Origin: Wuchereria bancrofti
Lineage: Eukaryota > Nematoda > Chromadorea > Rhabditida > Onchocercidae
Assembly (NCBI GenBank): GCA_005281725.1
Contig: SSBO01000009.1
Location: 706,585-770,584 of the forward strand
DNA length: 64,000 bases
Reading direction: 5' to 3'
In this document: positions 26,618 to 40,700 of the stretch, piece after piece
How positions within the stretch are numbered: position 1 is the first letter of the stretch
Layout: every line of letters begins with the position of its first letter
The notes under the pieces: model-generated
What the model was told of the DNA's origin: nothing
The model's input: only the letters and a program-made list of their open reading frames with translations
The model's database searches: none
Translations under genes and position numbers: made by a program

Positions 26618-26784
26618 TTAACAGTTTATCAGTGTTCAGATTACTAATTAAATACCGCATTCTCTAACGATAACGTTTATATTGTAATATCTTTGTTTAT
26701 TGATGTTTCGTTCCCCGAAAATATTTCGATGTGGCATATCGTTTGGGAAAAATTCACAATTAAATTTTATACCGTATTCGCCAT

Positions 26785-29700
26785 AAAAAATGATAGGAAT
26801 AGTGATAAAGACGATTTATGATTAGCAATAGGCATTGCTACTGATTAAATGTTGAGTTGAACTGAATTATTCATGATTCGTTCTTGTAACTACTATTTTA
26901 TTTACTTAACAATTCCACAAATAGTACCTGGAAGAATTATTTGTGAAATAAGGGACAGTTAAGCATAGCTTCAGATACTTAATGAATCAGTTGAATAGAA
27001 TGAACTGAGATTACTTATTCCTCATATTATCCATCTTCTGTATTATTAAGAATAAGTTGAAACGAAATGAACTCTTCCGGAAAGTGCAATTATCAGCGAA
27101 ATCGAAAAATGTAATCAGTTATGTGTGTTGGAAAACCATAATACTTATGTTGAAGTAGTTTAAGTGATTTTGTATTAAATCAACAAAATCTTGTAATGTT
27201 AGAAATTTAAATGTAATATGAATTTATGGCGATTTTTTCCTTTTTTTTTTTTACAATTTTAAGAAATTATTTAACCAACACTTATCTTTCAATTGTGACT
27301 AAGTTTATCTACATTATTGAAAATGTTACAATCTGTTAACAGAGAATATGTGCATTGATTAATATTTTGTAAAGTGCTCCCAATTTATCTCTTAAAATTT
27401 TCCAGTTTAACAAGGTTAAAATGTTGAAAAGCTCTTTGTTTAAATTAGTTTTATTTGCTATAAATTTTACTTGCAAATATTGAAATATTGCAAAGATTGT
27501 CAAACTTGACAGCCACTCTTATAAGCAAATGACATAGATTAAAGTCTCACTTTATAATGAGGAAAGATCATTTAAGAGTGACAGCTCTTTACTTAATCAA
27601 ATTACTGCAATGATAGCTCTTTGTTGTAAGCCAACGTCCATTACGTAAAGAATTAAAATGATTGTCTGAGCTCAATTTCTTTTTTTTTTGATATAACAAA
27701 CTACAATTTAGTTTAAACTCAAACTCACATACTTAATTCACTTTTAACAGTGGCAATAATAGTATTAAAATGAAAGAAGAATGATAGTTAGAAAGCGAAA
27801 GTACGATGAATTGATGAACATTTAGAGTGAACTGTTGGTATAATTTCATATTTACTTAAATCATTTCTTTCCTATTATTGTGTAACTATGATATTTTACG
27901 GTATCATATAAGAAATATCAATGAAGGTATTGTTATCAGTGATATTGACGGTATCATATAAGAAATATCAATGAAGGTATTGTTATCAGTGATATTGACG
28001 GTATCATATAAGAAATATCAATGAAGGTATTGTTATCAGTGATATTGACGGTATCATATAAGAAATATCAATGAAGGTATTGTTATCAGTGATATTGACG
28101 GTATCATATAAGAAATATCAATGAAGGTATTGTTATCAGTGATATTGTGCGGTATCATATAAGAAATATCAATGAAGTTTGATATCAGTGATACCGTATG
28201 GTGTTATATAAGAAATATCAATAAAGTTTGTTATCAGTGATGCCGTATGGTATCACATAAGAAATATCAATAAAGTTATTGTTGTCAGTGATATTGTACG
28301 CTATCATACAAGAAATATCAATGAAGGTATTGTTATCAGTGATATTGACGGTATCATATAAGAAATATCAATGAAGGTATTGTTATCAGTGATATTGTGC
28401 GGTATCATATAAGAAATATCAATGAAGGTATTGCTATCAATGATATTGACGGTATCATATAAGAAATGTCAATAAAGGTATTGTTATCAGTGATATTGTA
28501 CGGTATCATATAAGAAATACCAGTAAGGTTATTTTTATCAGTGATACAAGAAATATTGAAAAAGTTATTATCAATGATAACAACAGGGAGAATATACCAC
28601 TAAATCTTTTTCTTCAACAGTGTAGCAGTTGTATAAATCAAAAACGTTGAATGGAACTAATTGAACAGATTATTTTTCTCTTTTCAAACACATTCACTAA
28701 ATAATTTCAACATTTTTTCATTGCTCTTTCTTCAATCAAACTTTGCTATTTCCGATTTTTTTTTCTTTTTTTTCGATAAAGTAGCAGTGTTCATTCATTG
28801 TGTCATAAAATGTTTAAATTGTATTTTCTAAAAAACGCACAAATCTAATTTGCGTAGAATTTTTACTGATTAAGAATTCATTATTTATATTCAAAATATT
28901 TATTCTTCTGTTTTGCTATATTATCAATTTATTCTTTTAGCAATAAGAGTTTTTTTTTTTTTTTAAATTTTGCCAAAAATAATAGTTTTGAAAGCATTTT
29001 TTTCTTTTCTGGACAAATACAGATTAATCTGTTCACAAAAAACCTTTTCTGTTTTTCTTCTCTCTCTCTCTCTTTCTCTTTTATTTTGAGGAAACCAAAA
29101 TGCTAACTCAGAAGTCGATCGGATAATTTGCAGTAAATTTTTGCAATAGGTAAGATCAAAAATGAATGTAATTCGTGTTCTCAATTATTTTCTCTCTCAT
29201 TGACTTAATTTTTAAAAAGTCAACAAACTTCAAATGAATTATTATTATGAGTCTAAGGATGAGCTTTTATTTGTGAAAATTTTAGTTTTCAATTTGATGA
29301 AAACTTTTTGTGAACATATAAATGTAGCAAAATAGTGTTAACACTCGAATTGCCTCTCGATTAATTCGACAGAACGAAAGTTTCTTCAGATTATAGCAAT
29401 ACTAACTTTTATTGCTTCTCTAAATGAAAATTAATTGAATAAAATTATGTCTCATAATAGTTATTTTGTCAAAAAATTCTCCTAAATAAATATTTGTGCT
29501 TGAAAAAAAAAAAGAAATTTAAATGCTTTAAAAAGTTTCAAATGTTTTAAAAAGTGAAACATAATGGATTAATAGAAATTCAAGGAATTGAATTAAAAAA
29601 GGCGTAATGTGTTAAGGTAAGCTATACTGAATGATATAGTGATCATTTTTAGGTTATTTAACTATTTCAAATTTTTTTTTTCAAAGTTTCTTGAGATTAT

Positions 29701-31848
29701 AACAATATTAATTTCTCTAAAAGAAAATTAATTGAATAATTATGTCTCATAATGGTAATTTTATTGAAAAATTGAAATTGTATTATGTATAAAGCAATAA
29801 AATTATTTTTTATATAAAACATTTTGTAAATAAAAAGGATTTGGATTGATCACATCACACAAAAATTAATTACAACATTTTCTCATGCAAAATGATAAAT
29901 TTGTTATTTAAATTTAAACATGTAAAATATTATTTGTAAAAAGTTTATTTGTAAACATTGTAAAATATTACTTGCAACATGTAAAAAGTTAATTTGAAGT
30001 TAATTTAAAAAAAAAAACCTTATATATCAATCTTGAGAAAGTTAAATATAAATTCCAATTTTTTATTTTATTGTTTATTTACAATATATAAAAATAAATG
30101 TTTATTCTACTGAGGCATTCTTTTACCATTAAAAAAAAAAAATTTCTGATTCTAACATTCGTTCTGCATTACTTTCATTTTCCTATATTATTGTATTTTA
30201 ATTTTTTTTTTTTATATCTTATAATTACTATTCTAAATTTGATTATCTACGATATTAACAATAAACTAATAACAATAACATTTCTTATACAGTTTAAATT
30301 AATTAGTACAAAAAAAAACAATTATATTTAATTCAAAGAAACGTAAGTTTTACTTTACTTATTATATCTAATTTATTTACTAATAATTTAGCATTAACCT
30401 TTCATTGTCAATCAATAAATAATATTTCGATTGTTTTTTTTTCTTCTTTGAATTATGATTAGAAAATAATAATAACAATAATAATAAACAGTTATAGGTG
30501 AAACAAATGTTAGTTTCAAATGAAATAAATCCTTCTGTAATATTTAATTTAATAATTCATTAAATGATTAATTGAATTAATAATGCTCATAAATGAATGA
30601 TGAAATCCGTGTTAAAAATTTTTTTGAATACTAAAAAGAGTTGCTAAAGAATTTTTTGATAATTGAGATATCAAGAAATTACATGACTATATTTGTTTGG
30701 CAATTATTGCATTTGTTAGGAAATAATAAAAAGATAAACTTCATTGATATTTCATCCTAAATTACCTAGAAAAACAGAATTTAAATTTACTACTTAAATT
30801 CTGAAAAATTATAAATGTACTTTATTCATTATTAGTTTTGGCAATCTTTGCTAAATTAATTCAACTAATTAAACTTTGTTTAAACTAATTCAATTCATTA
30901 ATTAAACTATGATAATAATGCACAATGTATTATATAAAATGTTAGTGATTATTGCTACTAATTACTATCAATGATTTAATTAAAATTATTCTTATTAATT
31001 ACATTCTTGAATGATTCGTTTTTTTTTTGTTTATTTATTCAATAAAAGATAAATGGGAAAGAAGTAGGATTAATAAATATTTCAACAGATAATGCCATAT
31101 GATTGATGGAAACAATTTTAGATCTCAATTAATCATTGCATCAATTTATTTTTGATTAGATTTGATACATAAAAAAAAAAAATTATGATTCATATTTTCT
31201 AAACATTTATATTACAACAATTAAAATGATTGGAATGAGCATGATGATATCATTAAAATCAATATGTTACATTAAAATTTCGTATGACAATTGCAATCAT
31301 AAATGTAGTTGTAATCGTGATAATTTAAAAAAAAAAAAAGAGAAATAAAATAAATGTGAACGTGATAAAGTTGTTATCAATAATTTCTCTTCACTGATAA
31401 CAATAATTTATACAACAATTAATAAAGTTTAGTTTTCTTTTTCTCTCTTTTTTTCTTTTCTTCTTAAGAAATTAGCCAGGTATTCATTTCGATCAATTTT
31501 TTACTAACCAAATTCATTTAATTGTAAATATTGATTTTTTGTGAAGAAATTATCAATCGATTGATTGATCTAATCGATTGATTTGATAAGCAAAAAGCTT
31601 AATTTATTGTGTGCAATGTAAAATTATTTTTATTTATATTTATAATATGAGTGATGATGATGGTGATGAGGTCAAAAGGTTAATCAGTACAAAATATAGA
31701 AATGAGGAAACAGAGAGAGAGAGAGAGAGGGAGAAAGAGGGAGAGAGAGGGAGAGAGAGGAAAATGAAAAAATGAAGTGAAACAACTTTGATGTTCATTA
31801 TCGATTATGCTTTATATTCTTTTGTAGCAAATTTGGAAATACAATTTT
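26785..31848. other. Spacer between desaturase copies
   Basis: About 5 kb of AT-rich DNA with no exon I can support. It contains the 50-bp minisatellite (27891-28585), TC and GA microsatellites (29059-29083, 31711-31760) and many homopolymers. No transposon ends or coding remnants are recognised at the edges of the duplicated blocks. Confidence 0.6.
27891..28585. repeat. 50-bp minisatellite, about 13 copies
   Basis: The unit begins GACGGTATCATATAAGAAAT. The first five copies are essentially identical with a 50-bp period; later copies diverge and change length. Each unit contains the inverted pair AATATCA and TGATATT, separated by about 20 nt, so each could form a small stem. Confidence 0.9.
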
Positions 31849-32717
31849 AACTCATCAAGAATTATTAGTTGATGAATGGGTAACTATTAGGAAAAAGGAA
31901 AGAGATTTACCCAGCACACGGGTATCTATCTGAGAGTGACGTACGTTAGCAATGCAACGTGAAAGACAGAAAACCAATGGAAGAAAGGGTATATGCATAT
32001 AAATGATCAAACATAATCATTTGTTAGTAAAAAATGGAAGACATATATAATCAGAGCAGAAGAAATTGAAGGATATATGAACAGACAGAGAGACAGACGA
32101 ACAGACAGAGGGACAGACAGACAGACAAACGATTGAATGTTTCATTTAGCGCTTTACTTTGGAGGATACCATAAGCTGTAGAGAGAGCTGTCGTCGTTGG
32201 TTATTCTATCGCGGTGACACTATTTCCTATCGTCGAAGACAGATCGTGTCGTCAACTAAATTGAACCAAAGATTACGTCGTCCTCTGTCATTGTCAACTG
32301 TCGTTTACTTGTAGAAAACTACTTCTTTTGCAATTTTCATTTACTTTTATTTGTCCATTTTAGTTTCTTTTTTTTGTTTTCAAATTAGGCATAGATTTGT
32401 TCTCACGACTAGTTGACCTTTGATCTTTTGGATATACAAATTGTAGCTTTATGGTTTCAAGATAGTTGTACTATTGTTGTTGCTGTCATTGTCCTTTCTG
32501 TCATCTATTGCTTCATGATATAATGGCTGAAAGAAAGATCATATTTCAAAACAGCTTGATATTGTGTCATTTGAACCTTTGTTATGTCATCATAAAACAG
32601 CGCATATGCGCAAATGTGAATGTTGCAAACTAGCTTGGCATATGTTTTGCTCGAAAGTTTATCAAATGTGAGTAAAATTTGAAGGAAATATATTTAACGA
32701 TTGTGTCGCAGTGGAAA

Positions 32718-35485
32718 ATGGTATCGGAAACAGAAACTGCTATGGTAGAAGCTGCCACTGATAATTGTTTGGATGAGGTGGACTTGGAGACAATGAAAGT
32801 TGTTCAAGAACAGTTCCTCGCTGTCGATAATGATGAAATTAAAGAAGTTAGCGAGCACTCCAAACAGGTAAGTAATCCCTTTTTGTTATCTCTTATGAAA
32901 TGCGGGAAGGGAGAGATGGGGTGGGTAAAAGTTACCTCTTGCAACATTGCGAAATAGAGGAAAGAGAAGTGTTTGAAAGGAAAGACAGGCGAGCGGGGAA
33001 GAGCGGGTTGGGAGTGCGTTGTTATCATCTCACTCTCAACGATTAATTGATTGATTGTTTTCTGATCGTTTGGAGTTACGAAAGGTTTTTTGGATTTGCC
33101 AGCGATCACAGATTATTTGATTCCATTTATTGGACTGCTCGAAGGGCAATTATTTTGAACGTTGTATAAGGCGGCAAGATTACAGATGTGAATAATCCAT
33201 ACTAGAGGAAAATTTCCTGAGGAAAATCCCAGGTAGATCCCGCGACAGATGTACAGTTAAACCTTCGGTATTGTGAGTTGCTGTAGTTCAGCAATGTTTG
33301 AGGAAGATAAGCAAAGTTTTCGAACATGTGTCCATGGACGAAATGAAGAGTTATGTGCTGTTCGGACCACGTAGTATTTTTTTAGCTAGCATTAAATATT
33401 TTGATTTTTGCATTGCAGATTAAATTCAAAACTCAAATTGTATGGAGGAATGTGGCGCTGTTTTCGGCTCTTCATGTTGCATCACTGGTCGGTGTTTATC
33501 AGTTTATTTTCCTCGCCAAATGGCCAACCTTATTTTGGTGTAAGTTCTGTTTGTCTTTCTTATAGAATGATTAATTTCAGTTTAAAGTACTGTTTTTCAT
33601 ATTCCAATGTTTTGTTTAATGATAGCTTTTTGGTTCATAACGTCTCTTTATGTCTTAGATTGTGCCTGTTGGCTAATGGGCGTTATGGGTATCACTGCTG
33701 GGGCACACCGTCTTTGGTCTCATCGAAGTTACAAGGCCAGATGGCCTGCTCGACTGTTTTTGATGTTTTGCAACAGTATGGCTTTCCAGGCAAGTATCTA
33801 TTCATCTATTCGGCAGTATCTCTTTTGTATTTTTCTGTTAAATGCATCGATATCGTTCGAATTCTGAGTTGTCCCATTGCACTTTTTCAATTTGTTTTAT
33901 ATTATTGAGTTTAGAATGATGTAATTGAGTGGTCGCGAGACCATCGTTGTCATCACAAATGGACAGATACTGATGCTGACCCGCACAACACCACAAGGTA
34001 GGTTAGTTCATCGTTTTCCTCACTATTTCTCATCAATTTACATCAGCAATAATTCAAATTTCATGACTAAAAAGCAATAAATGTATTTTCCATTTTATTT
34101 GACTTTTTGAATGTTATATTATAGAGGAATGTTTTTCGCTCATATGGGTTGGTTGATGGTTCGTAAACATCCGGAAGTGAAAAGAAAAGGCTCCCAATTA
34201 GATTTGAGTGATTTATTCAACGATCCTATACTTGCATTTCAGAGAAGGTTCATTTTCTACTTTATTACTACAATTTTCATAAATGAATGGTCAAAGAATC
34301 TGTATTTAATTTTGCTTTCGTGTAACCAGTTTTCCGGAAAACATGCATAATACATAGACGGATGTGAGCTAAAAAAGGTAAAATAGGTGATAACGTTGCA
34401 ACCTTAGTATATAGTTAAGTGTATAGTTAACCCTTAACAATTAATAGAAATTCTGTAATTTAATTATTTTGCTTTGTTTTCCGTTTAATTTAATTTACTA
34501 ATTCTAACTCTTATTTTAGACACTACTTAAAAACAGTACTATTTGCTTGGTTTATTGTGCCAACCTTTGTACCGATGTATTTTTGGGGGGAATCGTTCAT
34601 GGTCGCTCTTTATACTTGCACATTACTAAGGTTAGTTTTTCATTTGTTAAAAAATCTGATTTGCGGGAAAAAATTTATTGATTTGTTTCTGGGTGTTATT
34701 GTGGTCAAGTAAGATGGTTCATATTCATATCTTAGATACTGTTCTACTCTGCATGGTACATGGCTGATCAATTCGTTGGCACACAAATATGGCTTCAGGC
34801 CTTATAATCCGAATATAACACCTGTTGAATCATTATGGGTCAGTTTAGAAATTATTAATCATTTTCGGACCTGTTTAATGTCATCTTTTTTGCGAAAGAA
34901 ATCAATGCTACTGCTCATCCATCACGTTTTTGGCATACAAAATTTTCACTAGTATCGGTGCATGCATTTATATTATATATTTTACCGTGGCGTTTGCTTG
35001 GCCAATTTCAATTTATTACTTTTCACAAAATTGGTTTTGCTGTAATTAGAAATTTACTATTGGTAAGTAGTGATGTTTACTTGCAGTTAGCGGTAACGGC
35101 AATGGGTGAAGGCGGTCATAACTATCATCACACTTTTCCGCAAGACTATCGAACATCCGAATATGTGCTTCATTTCAATGTCACAAAGTTATTCATCGAC
35201 ATACTGTTTTTCTTGGGTTTGGCTTACGACATGAAAGTTGTCCCGCAAGAGGTAATATTTGATCATTGGAATAAGTTGCTGCTTAATGGAAAATAATAGT
35301 TTTGGTTTCAACATGTCAAATGTTGTTTTTTATTTCTCACGAATGGGTAGAGGTTTTTACGGAATATATTGCTGGAAAAAAGGCATTGAAATTAAATGAA
35401 AAAATTAACTTATTTAATTTTATCACATGGAATTTTGCAGATAATTGAACGACAGAAAGCAAAATATGTGAAGAAATGTAATTGA
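32718..35485 (+). CDS. Delta-9 stearoyl-CoA-type desaturase, copy B
   Basis: Same structure as copy A. Exons: 32718-32867, 33419-33539, 33659-33789, 33915-33997, 34125-34247, 34520-34630, 34736-34838, 35087-35251 and 35441-35485, giving 343 residues. All histidine boxes, the NSLAH ligand pair and the GC donor of intron 3 are kept. It differs from copy A at four residues: Thr93 to Ala, Ile151 to Thr, Lys261 to Arg and Ser269 to Pro. None is a metal ligand; position 151 lies just after HRCHH and position 269 matches the Pro found in FAT proteins (ITPVE). Both copies look functional. The two could be paralogues or two haplotypes placed in tandem by the assembler. Confidence 0.93.
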
Positions 35486-35793
35486 TTCAACCTGAAATGT
35501 TTGAGCATTTCATTTTATTACACTGTAACAGGTTTACATCATTTGCTTATTCAGTCTTTCCAGACTGTCTTTTTTTCAGGTTGTTAGGATGCGGTAACAT
35601 TAAAGAGAAATATTATCTTATAGAATGATATCATAATTTGTTGAGACTTCAGTATGTCGCTTCATTTGATATATCGTTGTAATGTAAATTCCATTTCACT
35701 CTTCGAATCTTACCACTGAATGGACGTCTGGGCGTCTACGATAAAAGATTAAAGTTTTATGGTTATTTGTTACTGATTTTATTACAGGATGTA

Positions 35794-35799
35794 AATAAA
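35794..35799 (+). terminator. Candidate poly(A) signal, desaturase copy B
   Basis: AATAAA in the 3' flank, at the position equivalent to the signal in copy A. Confidence 0.45.
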
Positions 35800-36279
35800 T
35801 TAACAGTTTATCAGTGTTCAGATTACTAATTAAATACCGCATTCTCTAACGATAACGTTTATATTGTAATATCTTTGTTTATTGATGTTTCGTTCCCCGA
35901 AAATATTTCGATATGGCATACCGTTTGGGGAAAATTGACAATTAAATTTTGTGTCGTATTCATCAGTACGTACTGAAAGACCTAAATGAGATTTACCAGG
36001 ATTTTTGCTGTTCTATTCTTATTTGTGGATTACGGTCTCTGGGCAATCTCAATGACGTTAGCAAAATCCTACGATTGCTAGCATGCCTCATCATTATTTG
36101 ATTTCTAGACCTATGTGCTATTTTGACCTTTTGCGGCTTGTTTTGTTTTTATCAGTTACTAATTCGCCCACTGTTTTCAGCACATAGTTTGTATTGTTGA
36201 TTATGAAAATATGAGTTATTGAACTATACATTTTGTTTCTTATATTTTGTTGTCAAACGCAACCATTTATATTTTGTTG

Positions 36280-37233
36280 TTCTAGTTTAATTTTGATGTT
36301 TGATTTGTAAAACATGAATTCAGTAAAATTTCAGTGAATGGTATGAAAACAATAGCTGAGGTCCATTAATGTGATCAATACTTTTGATCCATTTGAATCC
36401 ATAGTTAAGCATTCGCTTGTCAGACATGTCCATTTCGTCGTGTTGAAATCTTCCGCGATATCACTATTTCCTGAGATAATCCAACTGACGAACTCCGTGA
36501 GAGATACGTGAAGACAATGTTACGTCAAAAGAATGCTTGTGAAAGTTTAGCGCAAGTGAAATATCTGGCGTGGTCATCGAGAAATACAATGGTCACTAAT
36601 TCGGGGGACAATGTTTTTGTACAATAACTCCGTCAAGTTGATCATTGCATCAGTCATCTAACGATATCAATGACAATTTAGCAAACCATTTGTAAACCTA
36701 AGGTTGGAAAACAATTCGCGACAAACGTATCGCTGTACAACAATGGTATTTTGTTATGCTACTTGTTTTGACCGAGATGAAACTTATTCGTCTCCACGCA
36801 AATTTCAAAAGAATTGAATTTAAATGCATTCTTTCAAATGATGATAAATGATTTTCTTCACACATCCATTGTCAATTTTGTGTATTTTTTTAATCTTATT
36901 TATTAAACGAATTTACAAATAGCAAACGAACATAGATTTATACTTGTAATTATCAATTTTAGTTCATATAACTAAAATTTTTTCAATTGCAATTGAAATA
37001 CTTTACTGCCACATATTATGTCTCGCATATCATCTCAATTCATAATTGTCTGTCTCAAAAATTGATATATTTGAAATTAACATGAAAATGAGAGTATAAA
37101 GAGTTTATGGAATGAAAATTTACTTATGATAACCATGGCAACGTGAATGCCATAAGTTCTCATTGTTAAATGTGTAAGTGTTTGTGAAATATTCACAAAT
37201 TGCTGTAACTGTAGAAGAAGATAATAAGAAAAA
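36280..37233. repeat. Inverted repeat, left arm
   Basis: Read in reverse complement, this matches 41048-42010. Identity by eye is roughly 80-85% with small indels. Shared landmarks include TTGTAAAC, CAATTCGCGACAAACGTATC, GGGGGACAATGTTTTTGTAC, TGATCATTGCATCAGTCATC and AACCATGGCAACGTGAATGC. The arm lies downstream of the 3' end of the xbx-1-like gene. It carries a copy of that gene's proximal promoter but no copy of exon 1. Confidence 0.88.
37129..37142 (+). promoter_or_regulatory. X-box-like motif in left inverted-repeat arm
   Basis: ATAACCATGGCAAC matches the RFX/DAF-19 X-box consensus RYYNYY-AT-RRNRAC at 13 of 14 positions. The same 14-mer is present in the right arm. Here it lies about 0.6 kb beyond the stop codon of the minus-strand xbx-1-like gene, so any transcription it drove toward higher coordinates would be antisense to that gene. 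Confidence 0.4.
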
Positions 37234-37636
37234 ACTATCTGAAAAAAGTTTACAAAGATCAATCGGTCATCACACCGTTTATTTGATTAATCATTGACTT
37301 CTCATTTTATGAAAATTTATCTTTTAATAATTCTTTCCTGTCAGATTACTTTTTATGAATAGGCATATATTCCGGACAACTATTTTTTCATATCGATGAA
37401 TGAAAGTCTTTTTTTTTTCATACATATAATCGAATAATACCATAAATCTATCAATCCATTTGTGATATATTTCTTTTGGTACTTTTTTTAAATTACTTTC
37501 TTACTTTTTTTTTCTTTATTAACTTTCTTTATTACTATCTGTCTTTGATTCAAATTTCGTTTATTCAAATTTTATTTATACAAAGAAATATAACTTCTTG
37601 TGCACAGAGTAAATGATACTAAAATGTTAGTTATCA

Positions 37637-37642
37637 TTTATT
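37637..37642 (-). terminator. Candidate poly(A) signal of the xbx-1-like gene
   Basis: AATAAA on the minus strand, about 110 nt after the stop codon. Confidence 0.5.
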
Positions 37643-37750
37643 GAAAAAGTTGCATGCCAATTGCTCAAACTATCATTTTCATTATTTTTGGTTAACAATT
37701 CTAGCATTGACTACACATTCATTCACAATTAATTAACATGAATGCTGTAT

Positions 37751-40700
37751 CTATAAATTTCTAAAAAGTTCATTTTGACGAGGAATTCGTTCTGTTTTAC
37801 CTTCTAGTGCAGCTCGATCCTTTTTATGTCGTATATATTGTTCAAGTTCCTAAAATATTAATTATTAATTGGGGAAAGTTATGTGGGCAAAGTTTCATAC
37901 TCGATGGGAAAAATTTCATACCCGGGTACGTTGTTCAATTAGCTCATCAATTTCCGGTTCTCTATGCTGACCATCTTCAGCCGGATTATCTTCTCTTTCT
38001 TTATGTTTTTCCTCAAACAATACTGATTACACAAGGAATAATCACTCAATGTTTCTACTAATGATGTAATTAGAAGGAATTCAATTCAAATGTCGAATAA
38101 ATAAAAATCTGATTACTTTGGTTGGAAAATGCTCCAAATATGCTTCATGCCACAAATCACGAGGATTCGTTGCTCCAATAAGTGATAGTGATGAGTTGAT
38201 AAAAGGTGGTGCTCCAATATCCTAAATATGCTTTTCATTAATCCAAATTTTAACACTATTAATAAGAAATTGAATTTTTGCCCATATAAATTTTTCTGAA
38301 TTCCTACTTAAATCTTGATATTTCAATATAAATCATTAACTTAACATAAAACATCACTCTATGGTTTTTTTTTTTCTTTTAAAATTGAAAAATGCAAAAA
38401 TTTAAATGAACCATTAGTGAATCGGCACCACGAGGTACTGATAATGGCTTGTTATGATCAGTGCAGATTGTTTTTGAAGCTGTAGTACCAAAAACAACAC
38501 TACTGATAAGAATTCGAATTTTACTTATCAAATTCTCCATTTTATTGCTGAACATCTGCATCATACATTGTAAACTATTAAAAGAAAATATTTTACAAAA
38601 GCTATCAAATGATATCGTTTTCTCATTAATGTATGAAAAAATGTATAAAGGTATAATTAATCAAAGTGCGCTTCTTATATAAAGTTCTGTTTACAGGTAG
38701 CAAAAGAAGAACCAAATTAATTTATGAAATGATGTAGATAAAACTGTACTGCAAGAGTAGCTCCATTCGTATGAGCCATAAAACGAAGGAATTTGCATAT
38801 AATTTTTCGTTGTTCAGGCTCAAAATCCTGCAAACAAATTTTTTAATTTTTAGGATTATTAAATGATACTATTTCCATTTCATTTGATAATCGGAAAACA
38901 ATAGCAACCTGAAATTTGTCGTATCTTGCACCGAGTAAAATTAATGGTATCGGTAAAGGATCAATATATTCTATATCCTAAAATTATTTCAATATATTAA
39001 CTTGACTGCTTTGTTTGAAATATATACTTTTAGAGCTTAGTTTGTGTTTAGAAGTCAAAGTCAAACCAAAACTTTAAATTTAGTGTTGCCATTTTTTTTT
39101 TCGCTAACCTAAATGTCATATCTCTAAATTTTTCGTTTTTTTTTTATTTTTTTATAAATATGCAACTACTTTTCTAGCGCACTAAACTTAAAATTAGCAT
39201 ATGTTTTAACTCATAAAAAGTGGTAAAATGTAATAATTCATGTATAACTACTTATCAGTAATACATCATTGTCAATTTTGCCTTGAATAAATTTTCAAAA
39301 GAAATGAATCTGAATGCATACCTTATGATCTTTAAAAGCTGCCTTCTTATCAACCGTAAATACTTTATAACTATCAGATGACTTTTTGACGGATTGTTGC
39401 ATTTCATTATCAATGATTATACGAGCATTGTCAAGTAAAGTGTAAAATGTATTCCACATATCGAAAGGTGCCGTTAAGTCGATAACAATTATCAGCGAAC
39501 ATTGACTAAAGAAGAAATTTAATTGAATATCAGTATATAAAGGAGTATTTAAATATTAACAGAGATATTACTGGAAAAATTTCCAAAAACTAAACAATTA
39601 TTATGTTATGAAATCATGAACAAATATTGTAAATCAAAAAGAAATCGAAATTGATCCGTGTTTTTTATTAAGAGACAAAAATAATACCTAATAAAATCTT
39701 AAAACTTTTTTTTTCCTTTCGCAAAGAACATTTTTATATGAAATTCAATAATTCAATTCCATTGCTTACTGTATGTAATTGCTGGAAAGTGGTATTTGTA
39801 GAAGATTATAAAGATTTGTTCCTCCTCCCAATTCCCATATATGTCCAACATCTTTCACCTGTAACTTTTTAAATTTAATACTAGTAATTAACACAAAAAA
39901 AACTAATAAAAAAAATTAATTAGCAAATTAACAAAAAAAATCAATTAACAACAAAAAACTAAAAAAAAATTAATTTGCTAATAAGAATTAGTGCATTTCA
40001 TTCATAGCAAACTAAACCTGTACAATTCATTAATTAACACCTTAATAATCTCCCAAATGTTAGCTTTTCAAAAATAGAGAAATTAAAATATCAGAAAAGT
40101 TACTATGAGAGAAAAATAAATCACATACCTTACCTCGATTCCGTCGTCCGTACGTATACTCCAATGCAATGGTTGGTTTTGCGTCTTCATTTCGATTCAA
40201 AAATCGCAATATCATCGATGTCTTTCCCTGTAAAATATTCTTTTCTTTTTACTTTCATACAGAATTAAAATATTCAAAAAAAAAAACTTATATTTTTCAT
40301 ATCCTAATTATATTCCAATATCTCTTATACATCATAGTTATATTCTATTACCTTTCACATAATCATTTTTTAATTATCCTGATAATAACTCTTTTAAAAA
40401 GGAAGTGAAAAAAAAAAATCTATTTGTAGAATTTTTCCTTATCAATTTATCAGATAAATTTTCCTTATCAATCTCAAACAAATTACTTTATCTTTATTTT
40501 TCTTTTACAAATTTTTTTTTTGTTTTGTATTAAATGAATTAAGAAATAAAAATTTCTTTTTTATTAATCCAACAAATGCAATTAATATGTTCGAAAAACT
40601 CACACAATTTTTACTTCCACAAATAATTAAACGAGTATCGCTCGTTTGTAAATCGCTTCCTAAAAAAAACTGAATTATAAATTTGTAAAAGATAACAAAT

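Larger units (their letters stand above)
22643..26784 (+). repeat. Duplicated desaturase block, copy A
   Basis: This block of about 4.1 kb is repeated in the same orientation at 31849-35962, with offset 9206 at the left end. Identity by eye is about 97% or more in exons and upstream sequence, with indels concentrated in introns and 3' flank. It includes upstream sequence, all nine exons and about 450 bp after the stop. Flanking DNA on both sides is unrelated between copies. The N at 23686 aligns to T in copy B. Confidence 0.93.
31849..35962 (+). repeat. Duplicated desaturase block, copy B
   Basis: Direct copy of 22643-26784. The left edge shares AAGAATTATTAGTTGATGAA and the right edge is lost after CAATTAAATTTTG. 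Intron 1 and the 3' flank carry several small indels relative to copy A. Confidence 0.93.

Noticed and set aside
26785..31848. Search for a transposon that moved the desaturase block
   Set aside because: No terminal inverted repeats, target-site duplications, transposase or reverse-transcriptase remnants were recognised at the block edges. Introns are retained, so it is not a retrocopy.
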